Assembly: GCA_947501115.1 (NCBI GenBank) | Contig: CANMVX010000021.1 | Span: forward strand, 1-64,000 | Source: Haliscomenobacteraceae bacterium | Lineage (GTDB): Bacteria > Bacteroidota > Bacteroidia > Chitinophagales > Saprospiraceae | DNA: 64,000 nucleotides | Direction: 5' to 3' | In this document: positions 56,159 through 63,250 of the stretch, piece after piece | Layout of the letters: each line of letters opens with the position of its first letter | How positions within the stretch are numbered: the first letter of the stretch is position 1 | The notes under the pieces: generated by a model | The model's database searches: none | Seen by the model: only the letters and a program-made list of their open reading frames with translations | Told to the model about the DNA's origin: nothing | Position numbers and translations under genes: made by a program

Positions 56159-56947
56159 ATGGATAAGAAACTACTAAAAGAGATTTTGTCAATTCCCTCT
56201 TACACTGGTAATGAGAGTAAATTGGTCCATTTTATATGTGAGTTCTTGGAAGAGAACAAAATACCATATAAAGTGGATGAGCTGTTCAATATTTATTGCA
56301 CCAAAGGTGATGCTGATATATATCCTTGTGTTGTGGCGCACACAGATACTGTTCATAACAACCATTATATTGATGTTCGAACGGAATTAAAGAAAAATAG
56401 TAGGGACGTATTAAAAGAGGCTTACAAAGGTTATGATGCCAAAGGGAAACCAACGGGCATTGGTGGTGACGACAAGGCTGGCGTTTTCGCTTGTTTAACC
56501 TTATTATTAGAGTTACCCGTGTTAAAAGCTGCTTTCTTTGTGTCAGAGGAGATTGGTTGTATTGGTTCAAATGAAGCGGATGAAGCTTTTTTTGAAAATG
56601 TTGGTTATGCTATACAATTTGACGCGCCCTTTGATTATATGCTGACAGAAGTATCCTCTGGCGTTCCCTTGTTTGACAGGAGGAGTGAATTTTTCAAAAA
56701 AGCGAATAATGTGTTAGTTGAATACATTATCCCGCAGTATGGTTCGCACCCTTTTACAGATGTTTATGCGATGAAAAAACTATTTAATTTTAGCTGTATT
56801 AATTTGTCTATTGGTTATTATGACCATCACACAGCAGACTAATATGTCATTTTAGAAGATGTGGCAAATGGTATAAAAATAGGGAGAGAGATGATTCCAA
56901 GTCTGGGTTATGAAAAATACAGAAAGAGATATGTGCCAGTTATTTAA
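56159..56947 (+). pseudogene. M20/M42-like metallohydrolase interrupted by one stop codon
   Basis: The frame starts at ATG 56159 and runs 227 codons to TAA at 56840-56842, then stays open for 34 more codons (YVILEDVANGIKIGREMIP onward) to a true stop at 56945-56947. GAA to TAA is the simplest single change, since HTADEYVILEDV is what one would expect. Metal and catalytic motifs are intact: VAHTDTVH, GIGGDDKAGV, EEIGCIGS. The short size (262 codons) is like phage- or plasmid-borne relatives of peptidase T. The cut removes the last metal-side helix, so function is doubtful, though read-through is possible. Confidence 0.75.
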
Positions 56948-57088
56948 AGCAAAGGCGACCGGCTTATCCATCAAAATGGATGAATAACCCTATAACACCG
57001 GAATATGAAAGTATGTAAAGCAATAAAAAGCATGTTCATTTGTTTTTAATTGCTATATTTGCAATATAATTTCAAAAAAAGGACTAAA

Positions 57089-58351
57089 ATGATAATAGAA
57101 ATTCATTTAAGCAATTTTTACTCTATAAAAGAAGAGGTTGTTTTAGATCTGAAAGCGGGAAATAGTAAAACTCAAAAATCACAAGATTTGAGTCATAATG
57201 TCTTTGATTTTGAAGACACTCAACTATTAAAATCAGTGGCATTGTATGGTGCCAACGCCTCGGGCAAAAGTAATATCATCAAAGGCATACAGTTTTGCGT
57301 GAGAATGATTTTAAATTCGCACAACCATAACGAGAATGTAATTTTTAATTTCAAACCTTTTAAATTTCAGGGCTTTGAAAAAAAACCAAGTACTTTTAAA
57401 ATACTTTTTGCAATCAAAAAAATAGAATATGAATACAGTTTTTCACTGAATCAAACAGAAATCATTACAGAGGAATTGTATTATTACCCAAACGGACGAA
57501 GAGCTAAAGTATTTACAAGGAATGAAACCTTGAGTAATGAAAAAAGTAAAATCTATTCCTTTTCTTCAGCAATAAAAAAGCCCTTGGATGTAGCCGAAAA
57601 CACCTCTAAGAAAACACTTTATATTTCGCGAGCCAGCCAAATGGACAGAGAATTAGCAAAAGACATTTTCCGTTTTTTCAGCGAATCATTTTTTTTAGGA
57701 TATATTGGCTTTGATAACATTGCCGTAGAAAAATTGTTTAATGAAAACAAAAATCAAGTTTTAAAAGCACTGCAAATTGCAGATAGCGACATTATTGATA
57801 TTAAAATCAAAAATGAACTAAAACCGGCAAAAAATCTCAATGCCGATTTTGCAAACAATACTGCATCCATAAAAGATGAAATCCAGCCCCATTTAATAAT
57901 TACCTCTTTTCACAAATCAAACCCCAAAGTAGCATTTGATTTTACTGCCGAAGAATCAGCTGGTACGAAGGCGCTATTTGTGTTTATGCTCACAATTTTA
58001 GATGTAATCAAAAACAATAAAATGCTGTTAGTTGATGAAATTGAAATGAGCTTGCACACAAAAATTGTCGAATACATTATCGAGTTGTTCAATGCCAGCC
58101 AATCCGCACAACTGATTTACTCTACACACAACACCAATCTTTTGAATTTGGATAAATTACGAAAGGATCAAATCTATTTCGTAAACAAAAAAGAAGATGG
58201 TGCTACTGACCTTTATTCTTTATTTGATTACAAAGACTTTAGAGATACTATGGATGTTGAAAAAGCCTATTTGCAGGGCCGTTTCGATGCCATCCCGTAT
58301 ATAAACGACTCCTTTGAGAATTTAAAAAGTTTATTGAATGAGTCGAAATAA
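57089..58351 (+). CDS. rloA: RloA-like / AbiL-type AAA ATPase
   Basis: The product has 420 residues from ATG 57089 (the upstream part of the frame reads through AT-rich leader). It belongs to the OLD/ABC-like ATPase group: Walker A GANASGKS (54-61), an ABC-signature-like EESAGTKALF (288-297), Walker B LLVDEIE (313-319) and the H-loop STHNT (His347). A coiled insertion separates the ATPase halves. It overlaps rloB by 14 bp. In this family the ATPase senses DNA ends or phage activity and controls a partner nuclease; AbiLi and RloA are the named relatives. A TATATTTG box at 57054-57061 is a possible promoter element. Confidence 0.88.
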   Translation: MIIEIHLSNFYSIKEEVVLDLKAGNSKTQKSQDLSHNVFDFEDTQLLKSVALYGANASGKSNIIKGIQFCVRMILNSHNHNENVIFNFKPFKFQGFEKKPSTFKILFAIKKIEYEYSFSLNQTEIITEELYYYPNGRRAKVFTRNETLSNEKSKIYSFSSAIKKPLDVAENTSKKTLYISRASQMDRELAKDIFRFFSESFFLGYIGFDNIAVEKLFNENKNQVLKALQIADSDIIDIKIKNELKPAKNLNADFANNTASIKDEIQPHLIITSFHKSNPKVAFDFTAEESAGTKALFVFMLTILDVIKNNKMLLVDEIEMSLHTKIVEYIIELFNASQSAQLIYSTHNTNLLNLDKLRKDQIYFVNKKEDGATDLYSLFDYKDFRDTMDVEKAYLQGRFDAIPYINDSFENLKSLLNESK

Positions 58352-58901
58352 AAGAATACCAAAAGGGAAGGAAATAAATCCTACTTTTTATGTTTTTTGG
58401 GAGGGCGAAACAGAAGAATCTTACATTAATTATTTGCGTTCAAAATACAGGCTTCCTATTTTGATTGATGCAAAAATCGCAGGCAACCGAATTACCGGAA
58501 AATACATTCAAAACTACAAAAAAGACAAAGCTAATCACCCAAAAGACATAACTTATTTAGTTTATGATATAGATGTGACGGAAATGTTAAGGAAATTACA
58601 AGCTATCAAAAATACTATACTATTAAGCTCCAATCCTTGTTTTGAACTTTGGTATTTGTTGCATGTTCAAGAACAAACAGCAGAAATCACAAGTAAGGAA
58701 TGCATTCAAAAATTAAAACAGCAATTTCCAAATTATGGTAAAGGTCTGTTTAATAATGATTTGAAAAATAAAATTGAAAAAGGTCAAAGTAAAGCTGTGA
58801 ATATAGCTTCAAAATTACAAGAGTTTAAAAATCCTTCTTCGCAAATGTTTGTATTTATTAATGAAATAGAAAAAGTTAAAAAACAAAACAACAAACTATG
58901 A
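58338..58901 (+). CDS. rloB: RloB family protein (TOPRIM-like effector)
   Basis: The product has 187 residues. The RloB pattern is FWEGETEESYINYL (Glu22 and Glu24/26), the acidic VYDIDV (Asp77, Asp79) and SNPCFELWYLLHV (98-110). The Glu followed by DxD arrangement is that of a TOPRIM metal site, so it is the likely nuclease partner of the ATPase, a split version of the OLD or GajA design. The two genes overlap by 14 bp. The stop is overlapped by a further ATG (ATGA) leading into an hsdR-like stub, so the operon originally continued. Confidence 0.87.
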   Translation: MSRNKRIPKGKEINPTFYVFWEGETEESYINYLRSKYRLPILIDAKIAGNRITGKYIQNYKKDKANHPKDITYLVYDIDVTEMLRKLQAIKNTILLSSNPCFELWYLLHVQEQTAEITSKECIQKLKQQFPNYGKGLFNNDLKNKIEKGQSKAVNIASKLQEFKNPSSQMFVFINEIEKVKKQNNKL

Positions 58902-58940
58902 GTTACGAATACTCAGAAGATAATTAGATAGAACAAACAG
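58899..58940 (+). pseudogene. Possible hsdR (type I restriction R subunit) 5' remnant
   Basis: An ATG overlapping the rloB stop gives MSYEYSEDN, then TAG, then IEQT, after which similarity ends. With one base change the first 14 residues read MSYEYSEDNLIEQT, which I recognise as the usual opening of type I restriction subunit R (YSED.LIEQ). The remainder is lost at a junction with a repeat-bearing element at about 58941. This is a short match, so the call is moderate. Confidence 0.55.
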
Positions 58941-58941
58941 A

Positions 58942-59140
58942 ATATTCCGGTCAAACTGGGTTCTTCGTCACTTTTGGTTATTGCAGTTATTTTTAGCTCA
59001 CATTCTTGTCAATCACACCCTTTTCAATGAAATTTCCGGTAACATCAGTGCAGGTTCTTGGTCATTGCTATTTTTCTTGTTAATGAATAAATATGAAATT
59101 TCACCAAAAGTGACGAAGAACCCACTTTACCCCGGAATAC
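58942..59140. mobile_element. Inverted-repeat element of about 200 bp (MITE-like or IS remnant)
   Basis: Perfect 21-bp inverted arms GGGTTCTTCGTCACTTTTGG+T (58958-58978) and their complement (59103-59123), extended outward imperfectly on both sides (ATTCCGG). The arms recall ends of ISL3-type elements, but there is no transposase. GAATACTCAGA occurs at 58907-58917 and 59135-59145. Confidence 0.65.
58988..59038 (+). repeat. Imperfect direct repeat, copy 1
   Basis: The core AGCTCACATTCTTGTCAATC, followed by a similar CA-CC-TTTTCAAT tail, is found again at 61338-61388. Homology extends left into GGTTCT...TTTTGGT, giving about 80 bp in total. Confidence 0.8.
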
Positions 59141-59162
59141 TCAGATTCAAACAAAAAAAATC

Positions 59163-59220
59163 AAAATAATCCAGGAATCAAATGAATCACAGTTCAGACC
59201 ATAATGACATACTTGATGTA
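59163..59220 (+). repeat. 58-bp direct repeat, copy 2
   Basis: Matches 55755-55812 with about four mismatches. It runs straight on into the 148-bp repeat that starts at 59241. Confidence 0.85.
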
Positions 59221-59240
59221 CAAAACAGCCAAAAAAATGA

Positions 59241-59388
59241 GTGAAATCTGATTCAGACCAGGAGCTATATAATCATCTGAAAAACCGAGGATGGCAGCAC
59301 CAAAATACAGGTGCAACTCAATGATAATATCGTTGTCAAGGAATACTTGTATTAATGAATACTTATGAATTAAATGGTTTATCTTTAT
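59241..59388 (+). repeat. 148-bp direct repeat, copy 1
   Basis: Same length and over 90 percent identical by eye to 63012-63159. One frame reads TEDGSTKIQVQLNDNIVV, resembling the opening of RhuM-type virulence proteins (DGkt.I.V.L.d.tVW). No longer gene follows. Confidence 0.88.
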
Positions 59389-59688
59389 TCAGATATAAAA
59401 GGAAACGAACCTTCCCTAATACAGACCAAAATAAGCCCCTGTGGAAAAGAATGCGGTAGGTATAAGCCTTTGGCAGAGAGTTTAAAATGACAGTATTTCG
59501 ACATACGGAACGAGTAAGCCAATACTCAGTGCCCAAAGAGCTCAGGGAAGCACAGGATATTCTATTATCTAAAATGATAAATGGAGGTCAAATTGAGGCG
59601 TAGATGCTTGATGGCAAAGAAAAGAAAACGGTAGTTTTGAAATGATTAACTTAAAAGTGAATCAAAAACTTGCATAATTCAATTATAA
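59389..59688. other. Degenerate stretch before the TAC-like operon
   Basis: About 300 bp without an intact gene. A stop-interrupted frame contains YSVPKELREAQDILLSKMING and then DGKEKKTVVLK, evidently the relic of a coding sequence that I cannot name. The next gene starts with GTG at 59689. Confidence 0.5.
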
Positions 59689-60207
59689 GTGAATACATTT
59701 GCACTTGAAATATTTGACGACCAAGGGCAGGTTTGCACTTTTTACACCGTGAGGTGGGAAGATGCAACCCTTTCGGAAACCGATAAGTTTTTTCAAAAAT
59801 TCAGATACGATGAACAACTCAAAAATTCATTACGAGAACTGGCAAGCTTTCTTGAAGTGGTCATTGGAGATGAACATGGAGCGTTGGAATATTTCTTCAG
59901 ATTTGAAAATGCTGCACAAGCACTTCCCCCTTCGGGTACTTACAAAGTGCAAGATATATCTATCAAATATGGTAATTTCCCCCTCCGATTGTATTGCTTG
60001 CGAATTTCAGAAAACTTGGTGGTATTGTTCAATGGTGGGGAAAAAACAGCTGGTACAGCACAAGGCGGAAGAACAAGTATGGTATTTCAGGAAGCCAATA
60101 TTTTCGCCAAACGTATTTTGGACGCATTACAACAAAAAGAAATTTACATTACTACTGACCAAAGAGCTTTTCGCTATTACGATGACAGTGATGAAATAAT
60201 AATTTAA
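59689..60207 (+). CDS. Putative toxin of a TAC-like operon (HigB/RelE-like core, unfamiliar)
   Basis: The product has 172 residues, GTG start (an in-frame stop directly precedes it, so no earlier start exists). The late part, LRLYCLRISENLVVLFNGGEKT then FQEANIFAKRILDALQQ, resembles the HigB/Gp49 RelE-fold core, where a basic and aromatic beta sheet attacks mRNA on the ribosome. The first 90 residues (CTFYTVRWEDATLSETDKFF and on) form an N-terminal extension not found in classic HigB. It is followed 12 bp later by an XRE-HTH gene and a SecB-like gene. The toxin role is inferred from gene order and this core. A second frame inside it is a shadow. Confidence 0.6.
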   Translation: MNTFALEIFDDQGQVCTFYTVRWEDATLSETDKFFQKFRYDEQLKNSLRELASFLEVVIGDEHGALEYFFRFENAAQALPPSGTYKVQDISIKYGNFPLRLYCLRISENLVVLFNGGEKTAGTAQGGRTSMVFQEANIFAKRILDALQQKEIYITTDQRAFRYYDDSDEIII

Positions 60208-60219
60208 AAGATAAACAAA

Positions 60220-60633
60220 ATGAGGAGTAAGATATTTCAAGAAATATTAGACGAAACCCCGGAAGATGTTGAAATCTTTGTGAGGCTTTATGCCGACCTG
60301 GTGGTTCGCATCAATCAGCTATTACTAGAAAACAACATCAGCAAAAAACAACTCGCAGATAAGTTGGATAAAAAACCATCGGAAATTTCCAAATGGCTTA
60401 GCGGTGAACATAATTTCACTCTTCGTTCACTGGCAAAATTGTCAGCTGAACTGGGAGAACCATTATTAGAAGTGCCCAAGAAAAAAGCAAAGACAGAATT
60501 TGTAGAAGATGGATTTATTTGCAGGGTGCACACCTTTGTTAGTTACACAATGCTCGACACAAAAACGAGTGGAAAAGTTTGGCAATTTGCCGAAGAAACA
60601 GAACCCTATAATGAATTGAGCAATGCAGGATAA
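60220..60633 (+). CDS. XRE-family antitoxin with C-terminal extension (HigA-like)
   Basis: The product has 137 residues. A helix-turn-helix spans about 30-88 (ENNISKKQLADKLDKKPSEI, then SGEHNFTLRSLAKLSAEL). After it comes a 50-residue tail (from KKAKTEFVEDGF to the end, with KVWQFAEETEP), beyond what DNA binding needs. In known TAC systems a similar tail on HigA (the chaperone-addiction region) is bound by SecB-like chaperones. The downstream SecB-like gene overlaps this gene by 11 bp. It probably represses the operon and neutralises the first gene's product. Confidence 0.8.
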   Translation: MRSKIFQEILDETPEDVEIFVRLYADLVVRINQLLLENNISKKQLADKLDKKPSEISKWLSGEHNFTLRSLAKLSAELGEPLLEVPKKKAKTEFVEDGFICRVHTFVSYTMLDTKTSGKVWQFAEETEPYNELSNAG

Positions 60634-61075
60634 AAATGTTTTTGACCCTGAAAAGATTGCTTTGATTGATTTCAAAATGATAAAAGGACAGACGGATACT
60701 CCTGAAATGTTTGACATTAACAAAGTTATCGGCTACAAATTGGACAACACCTTACAATTGGGCTTCAACCTTGAGGAAAAACTGGCTAAAGCAGCTTTCA
60801 AAGTAAGTGTTATGACTGACAGTAAAGGTGAAAACGAATGCGAAGCAACTGGAAATTTTCATTTGATTTTTATTTACCGAATAGAAAATTTAGAAGAGCT
60901 TGCCTCTCCGGAAAAAAACAAACGATTGCATTTAAATCCTGCATTAACCAATGCAATTTCATCGGTTACCTATTCCACCTCAAGAGGAATACTTTTAACC
61001 CGTTTACAAGGAACTGCATTACAGAATTTTGTATTACCCATTATCAATCCTAATAACCTGTTGATTAACAAATAA
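60623..61075 (+). CDS. SecB-like chaperone (TAC system)
   Basis: The product has 150 residues. The pattern fits SecB: an N-terminal beta half with LQLGFNLEEKLAKAAFKVSV and FHLIFIYRIENLEEL, and the hallmark C-terminal part with ALTNAISSVTYSTSRGILLT, QGTA, and FVLPIINPNNLL, parallel to SecB's helix, RGGFPPLLLPP and NF..L ending. The genome probably also has its own housekeeping protein-export chaperones; this one lies 11 bp inside the antitoxin gene, so it is part of the module. Its likely job is to fold or protect the antitoxin through the C-terminal tail. Confidence 0.72.
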   Translation: MQDKNVFDPEKIALIDFKMIKGQTDTPEMFDINKVIGYKLDNTLQLGFNLEEKLAKAAFKVSVMTDSKGENECEATGNFHLIFIYRIENLEELASPEKNKRLHLNPALTNAISSVTYSTSRGILLTRLQGTALQNFVLPIINPNNLLINK

Positions 61076-61260
61076 TTCCTACGGCTTATTTTTGAATCAA
61101 TTAGGCTGGTATATGATATTGGCATACGACAAAGAGGGCTTTGGCGAAGGAAGCACTTTGGGCAGACTGAATATAAAAGAGTCCAATCCGACCTTCCCGA
61201 CTTTGCTTACAATGAAGCTTATGAAATACTGATGGAAGAAAACATTACCAAGTCAATTGG

Positions 61261-61297
61261 TGGATAATCCGGTGGTCAATTTGAACCGGATTATCCA
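61261..61297. repeat. 12-bp perfect inverted repeat
   Basis: TGGATAATCCGG (61261-61272) and CCGGATTATCCA (61286-61297), 13-base loop. Short GGTGG motifs recur nearby. There is no T run, so it is not a standard terminator; it may be the end of a lost element. Confidence 0.75.
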
Positions 61298-61308
61298 GCC
61301 AGTTTGGT

Positions 61309-61388
61309 GGTTCTCCCTCCATTTTGGTGATTACATTTATTTTAAGCTCACATTCTTGTCAATCACAACCTTTTCAATATAGTTTCCG
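61309..61388 (+). repeat. Imperfect direct repeat, copy 2
   Basis: Homologous to the region starting at about 58961, including a decayed version of the inverted-arm sequence (GGTTCTCCCTCCATTTTGGT). The matching right arm is absent here. Confidence 0.75.
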
Positions 61389-61459
61389 TTTAATATTTGA
61401 TCTGAATATGCAAGGAATGACCAAAAGACTACATTGAATAACAAATAAAAATATAAAAG

Positions 61460-61939
61460 ATGAAAAAATACATTTCAATAATGGCTTGCCTTACAGTTTT
61501 CATGTTGACATCTTGTGAGAAAGACGACAATTTAGAACTTTCAACATCGGACTACATTATTTTCGGACATTTCTACGGAAAATGTGTTGGAGAACAATGC
61601 ATTGAAATTTTTAGGTTGGAAAATGAAAAACTATTTGAAGACACCAAAGACCAATATCCGAATTCAGGTGAATTTTATGGAGGAATCTGGGTTCAACTAT
61701 CGCAACAAAAATTCAATGACACAAAAGACTTGACAAAATACTTTCCGACAGATTTACTTAACGAAACAGAAAAAATAATTGGGCAACCAGACGCGGGAGA
61801 TTGGGGTGGACTTTATGTAGAATATAATTTAAATGGGATAAGAAAATTTTGGTTATTAGACCAAAAGAAAAGTAATGTTCCGACAAAATATCATAACTTC
61901 CATGACAAGATAAATGAAAAAATTGGACAACTACAATAA
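61460..61939 (+). CDS. Small lipoprotein, unknown function
   Basis: The product has 159 residues. The signal peptide ends in a lipobox (FMLTSCEK, Cys19). The mature protein starts with an acidic linker and has alternating beta and short helical stretches: YIIFGHFYGKCVGEQCIEIF, then GEFYGGIWVQLSQ and GLYVEYNLNGIRKFWLL. Two nearby cysteines (in GKCVGEQC) may form a disulfide. I do not recognise a family with certainty; similar lipoproteins of this size occur in Bacteroidota. It sits alone between repeat and pseudogene debris, with no partner gene. Confidence 0.75.
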   Translation: MKKYISIMACLTVFMLTSCEKDDNLELSTSDYIIFGHFYGKCVGEQCIEIFRLENEKLFEDTKDQYPNSGEFYGGIWVQLSQQKFNDTKDLTKYFPTDLLNETEKIIGQPDAGDWGGLYVEYNLNGIRKFWLLDQKKSNVPTKYHNFHDKINEKIGQLQ

Positions 61940-62080
61940 ATAACTCAGCCAACATCATCCGTACGCCCGAACCATAATAGAAAAATGAAAAGAAAATGAC
62001 ACTAAAAGAAGCTGGAATAAAAAGTTTAGAAGACACAGGCAAGAAAGCACAAGAAATATTATTTGAATTTATTAGCATTT

Positions 62081-62340
62081 GAATGGATTAAAATTGAACA
62101 AATTCAAGATAGAAAATCTATTGCATACTTTCTAAATTTAGATAAATGATAGGCCGAGGCCATTGTTCTTGCAACCGAAAGTGAAGCGGATCTAATCTTG
62201 TTGGACGAATCACCAGGCAGATTTCACGCAAAGCACGCAGGATTAGGAGTAACAGGAACCATCGGAATTTTAGTAAAAGCAAAAAGCAGGGACTTATTTC
62301 TGAACTCAAACCATTGATTCTCGACCTGAAAGCCAAACTC
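62081..62340 (+). pseudogene. DUF3368 (PIN-like) gene remnant
   Basis: The frame reads EWIKIEQIQDRKS, then after TGA-TAG at 62147-62152 continues AEAIVLATESEADLILLDES and FHAKHAGLGVTGTIGILVKAK; these are the DUF3368 nuclease-toxin blocks. A one-base loss in an A run near 62284 shifts it, with GLISELKPLILDL in the next frame. The first third of the protein is missing. The gene's usual UPF0175 antitoxin is not recognisable. Confidence 0.78.
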
Positions 62341-62993
62341 AAAAAAGAAGGAAATGAAACCGTGACAAATTGTCACACTTTGAAAACGCTTGCTGCCGAG
62401 GGCAAAATGCGGATGAACGATGTTGCTGATTCCGGGCAAATATTCAGGCTTATTCAATCTATTCTTTCCCCCAAAGAAGAGCCATTAAACTTTGGCTGGC
62501 AAAAGTAGCTGCCGAACGATTGGACGAAATGCAAGACCCTGAGCTAAGTATTGCCAGAGCATTGGAACAATAGGTAAAACTCGGATACACAGAAAGCTGG
62601 ATTAACCAACTGCTGAAAGGTATTGAAATACGTAAGGAACTTACAGACGAATGGAAAAACCGGGGATTAAAAGAAGGGAAGCAATTTGACACTTTAACAG
62701 ATATTATAACAGAGGCCTGGGCCGGTAAAACCACCAAAGAATATAAAGTTTTTAAAGGCTTAAAAAAAGAAAATCTGCTGGATAAAATGACCAATATGGA
62801 ATTGATATTGAACATGCTCGCAGAAGCACCTACCAAGGATATTTCGGCAGCAGTAGAACCTCAAAATTTTGAAGAAAGTAAAAACGTGCCGCTACAAGGC
62901 GGTAATGTAGCCAGGGTAGCACTCAAAGAGCTGGAATCTAAAACCGGAACAAAGGTGGTGAGTACCTTACACGCAAAAGAGGGATTACATTGA
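62335..62993 (+). pseudogene. BRO/antirepressor-like gene remnant fused to the DUF3368 debris
   Basis: Directly after the DUF3368 tail the same frame becomes GNETVTNCHTLKTLAAEGK and FRLIQSI, the central part of BRO-N-type phage antirepressors; its N-terminal domain is gone. A missing base near 62486 (PLNFG for PFKLW) shifts the frame, then KLWLAKVAAERLDEM continues, with TAG at 62571-62573 and then an open stretch to 62993 (GIEIRKELTDEWKNRGLKEG and later KELESKTGTKVVS). It is a deletion chimera of two genes plus later damage. Confidence 0.78.
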
Positions 62994-63011
62994 TACATCC
63001 CAAAAATATAG

Positions 63012-63159
63012 GTGAAATCTGATTCAGACCAGGAGCTATATAATCATCTGAAAAACCGAGAATGGCAGTACCAAAATACATGTGCAACCTAATGATAATA
63101 TCGTTGTCAAGGAATACTTGTATAAATGGATACTTCTGAATTAAATGGTTTATCTTTAT
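63012..63159 (+). repeat. 148-bp direct repeat, copy 2
   Basis: Same length and over 90 percent identical by eye to 59241-59388, same orientation. The two copies bracket the TAC-like operon, the lipoprotein and the DUF3368/BRO debris (3.6 kb). It ends just before the heptamer that opens the PIN module. Confidence 0.88.
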
Positions 63160-63179
63160 ATTGTTTCGTGTATAAGCGA

Positions 63180-63186
63180 GTTAGGC
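63180..63186 (+). other. attC-like half-site (GTTAGGC)
   Basis: GTTAGGC is preceded by TATAAGCGA; the reverse complement, GCCTAACTCGCTTATA, is close to GCCTAACAGCGTTATA at 63867-63882. The pair lies outside the PIN module in the orientation used by integron cassettes. A full attC fold is not shown. Confidence 0.3.
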
Positions 63187-63250
63187 AAAAGCCGTAAATA
63201 GGCAATACCCTAACATTGTATATTCTCAGAAAAGTCGTAATTTAGCAGCA

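Larger units (their letters stand above)
61076..61459. other. Degenerate region with gene remnant and hairpin
   Basis: 384 bp without an intact gene. A frame near 61140-61265 reads VQSDLPDFAYNEAYEILMEE and then NITKSIGG before a stop; it is the end of a lost gene I cannot identify. A 12-bp perfect inverted repeat and a repeat copy follow. Confidence 0.5.

Noticed and set aside
58981-59169. A 62-codon open frame
   Set aside because: It lies across the inverted-repeat element and a dispersed repeat; composition is that of non-coding repeat.
59694-59701. TACATTTG, a perfect -7 box match, with a TTG 21 bp upstream
   Set aside because: It falls inside the first codons of the toxin gene, so a transcript from it would lack the start; probably chance in AT-rich DNA.
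59762-60199. A 145-residue open frame inside the putative toxin gene
   Set aside because: It lies in another frame of 59689-60207, has no protein-like pattern, and the outer frame carries conserved-looking blocks and the operon spacing.
61996-62082. A 28-codon frame before the DUF3368 debris as a UPF0175-like antitoxin
   Set aside because: The residues (MTLKEAGIKSLEDTGKKAQE onward) do not show the UPF0175 pattern clearly; left unnamed.
59163-63159. CRISPR array
   Set aside because: Repeats are two copies each, long and far apart; there is no regular repeat-spacer pattern and no cas gene.
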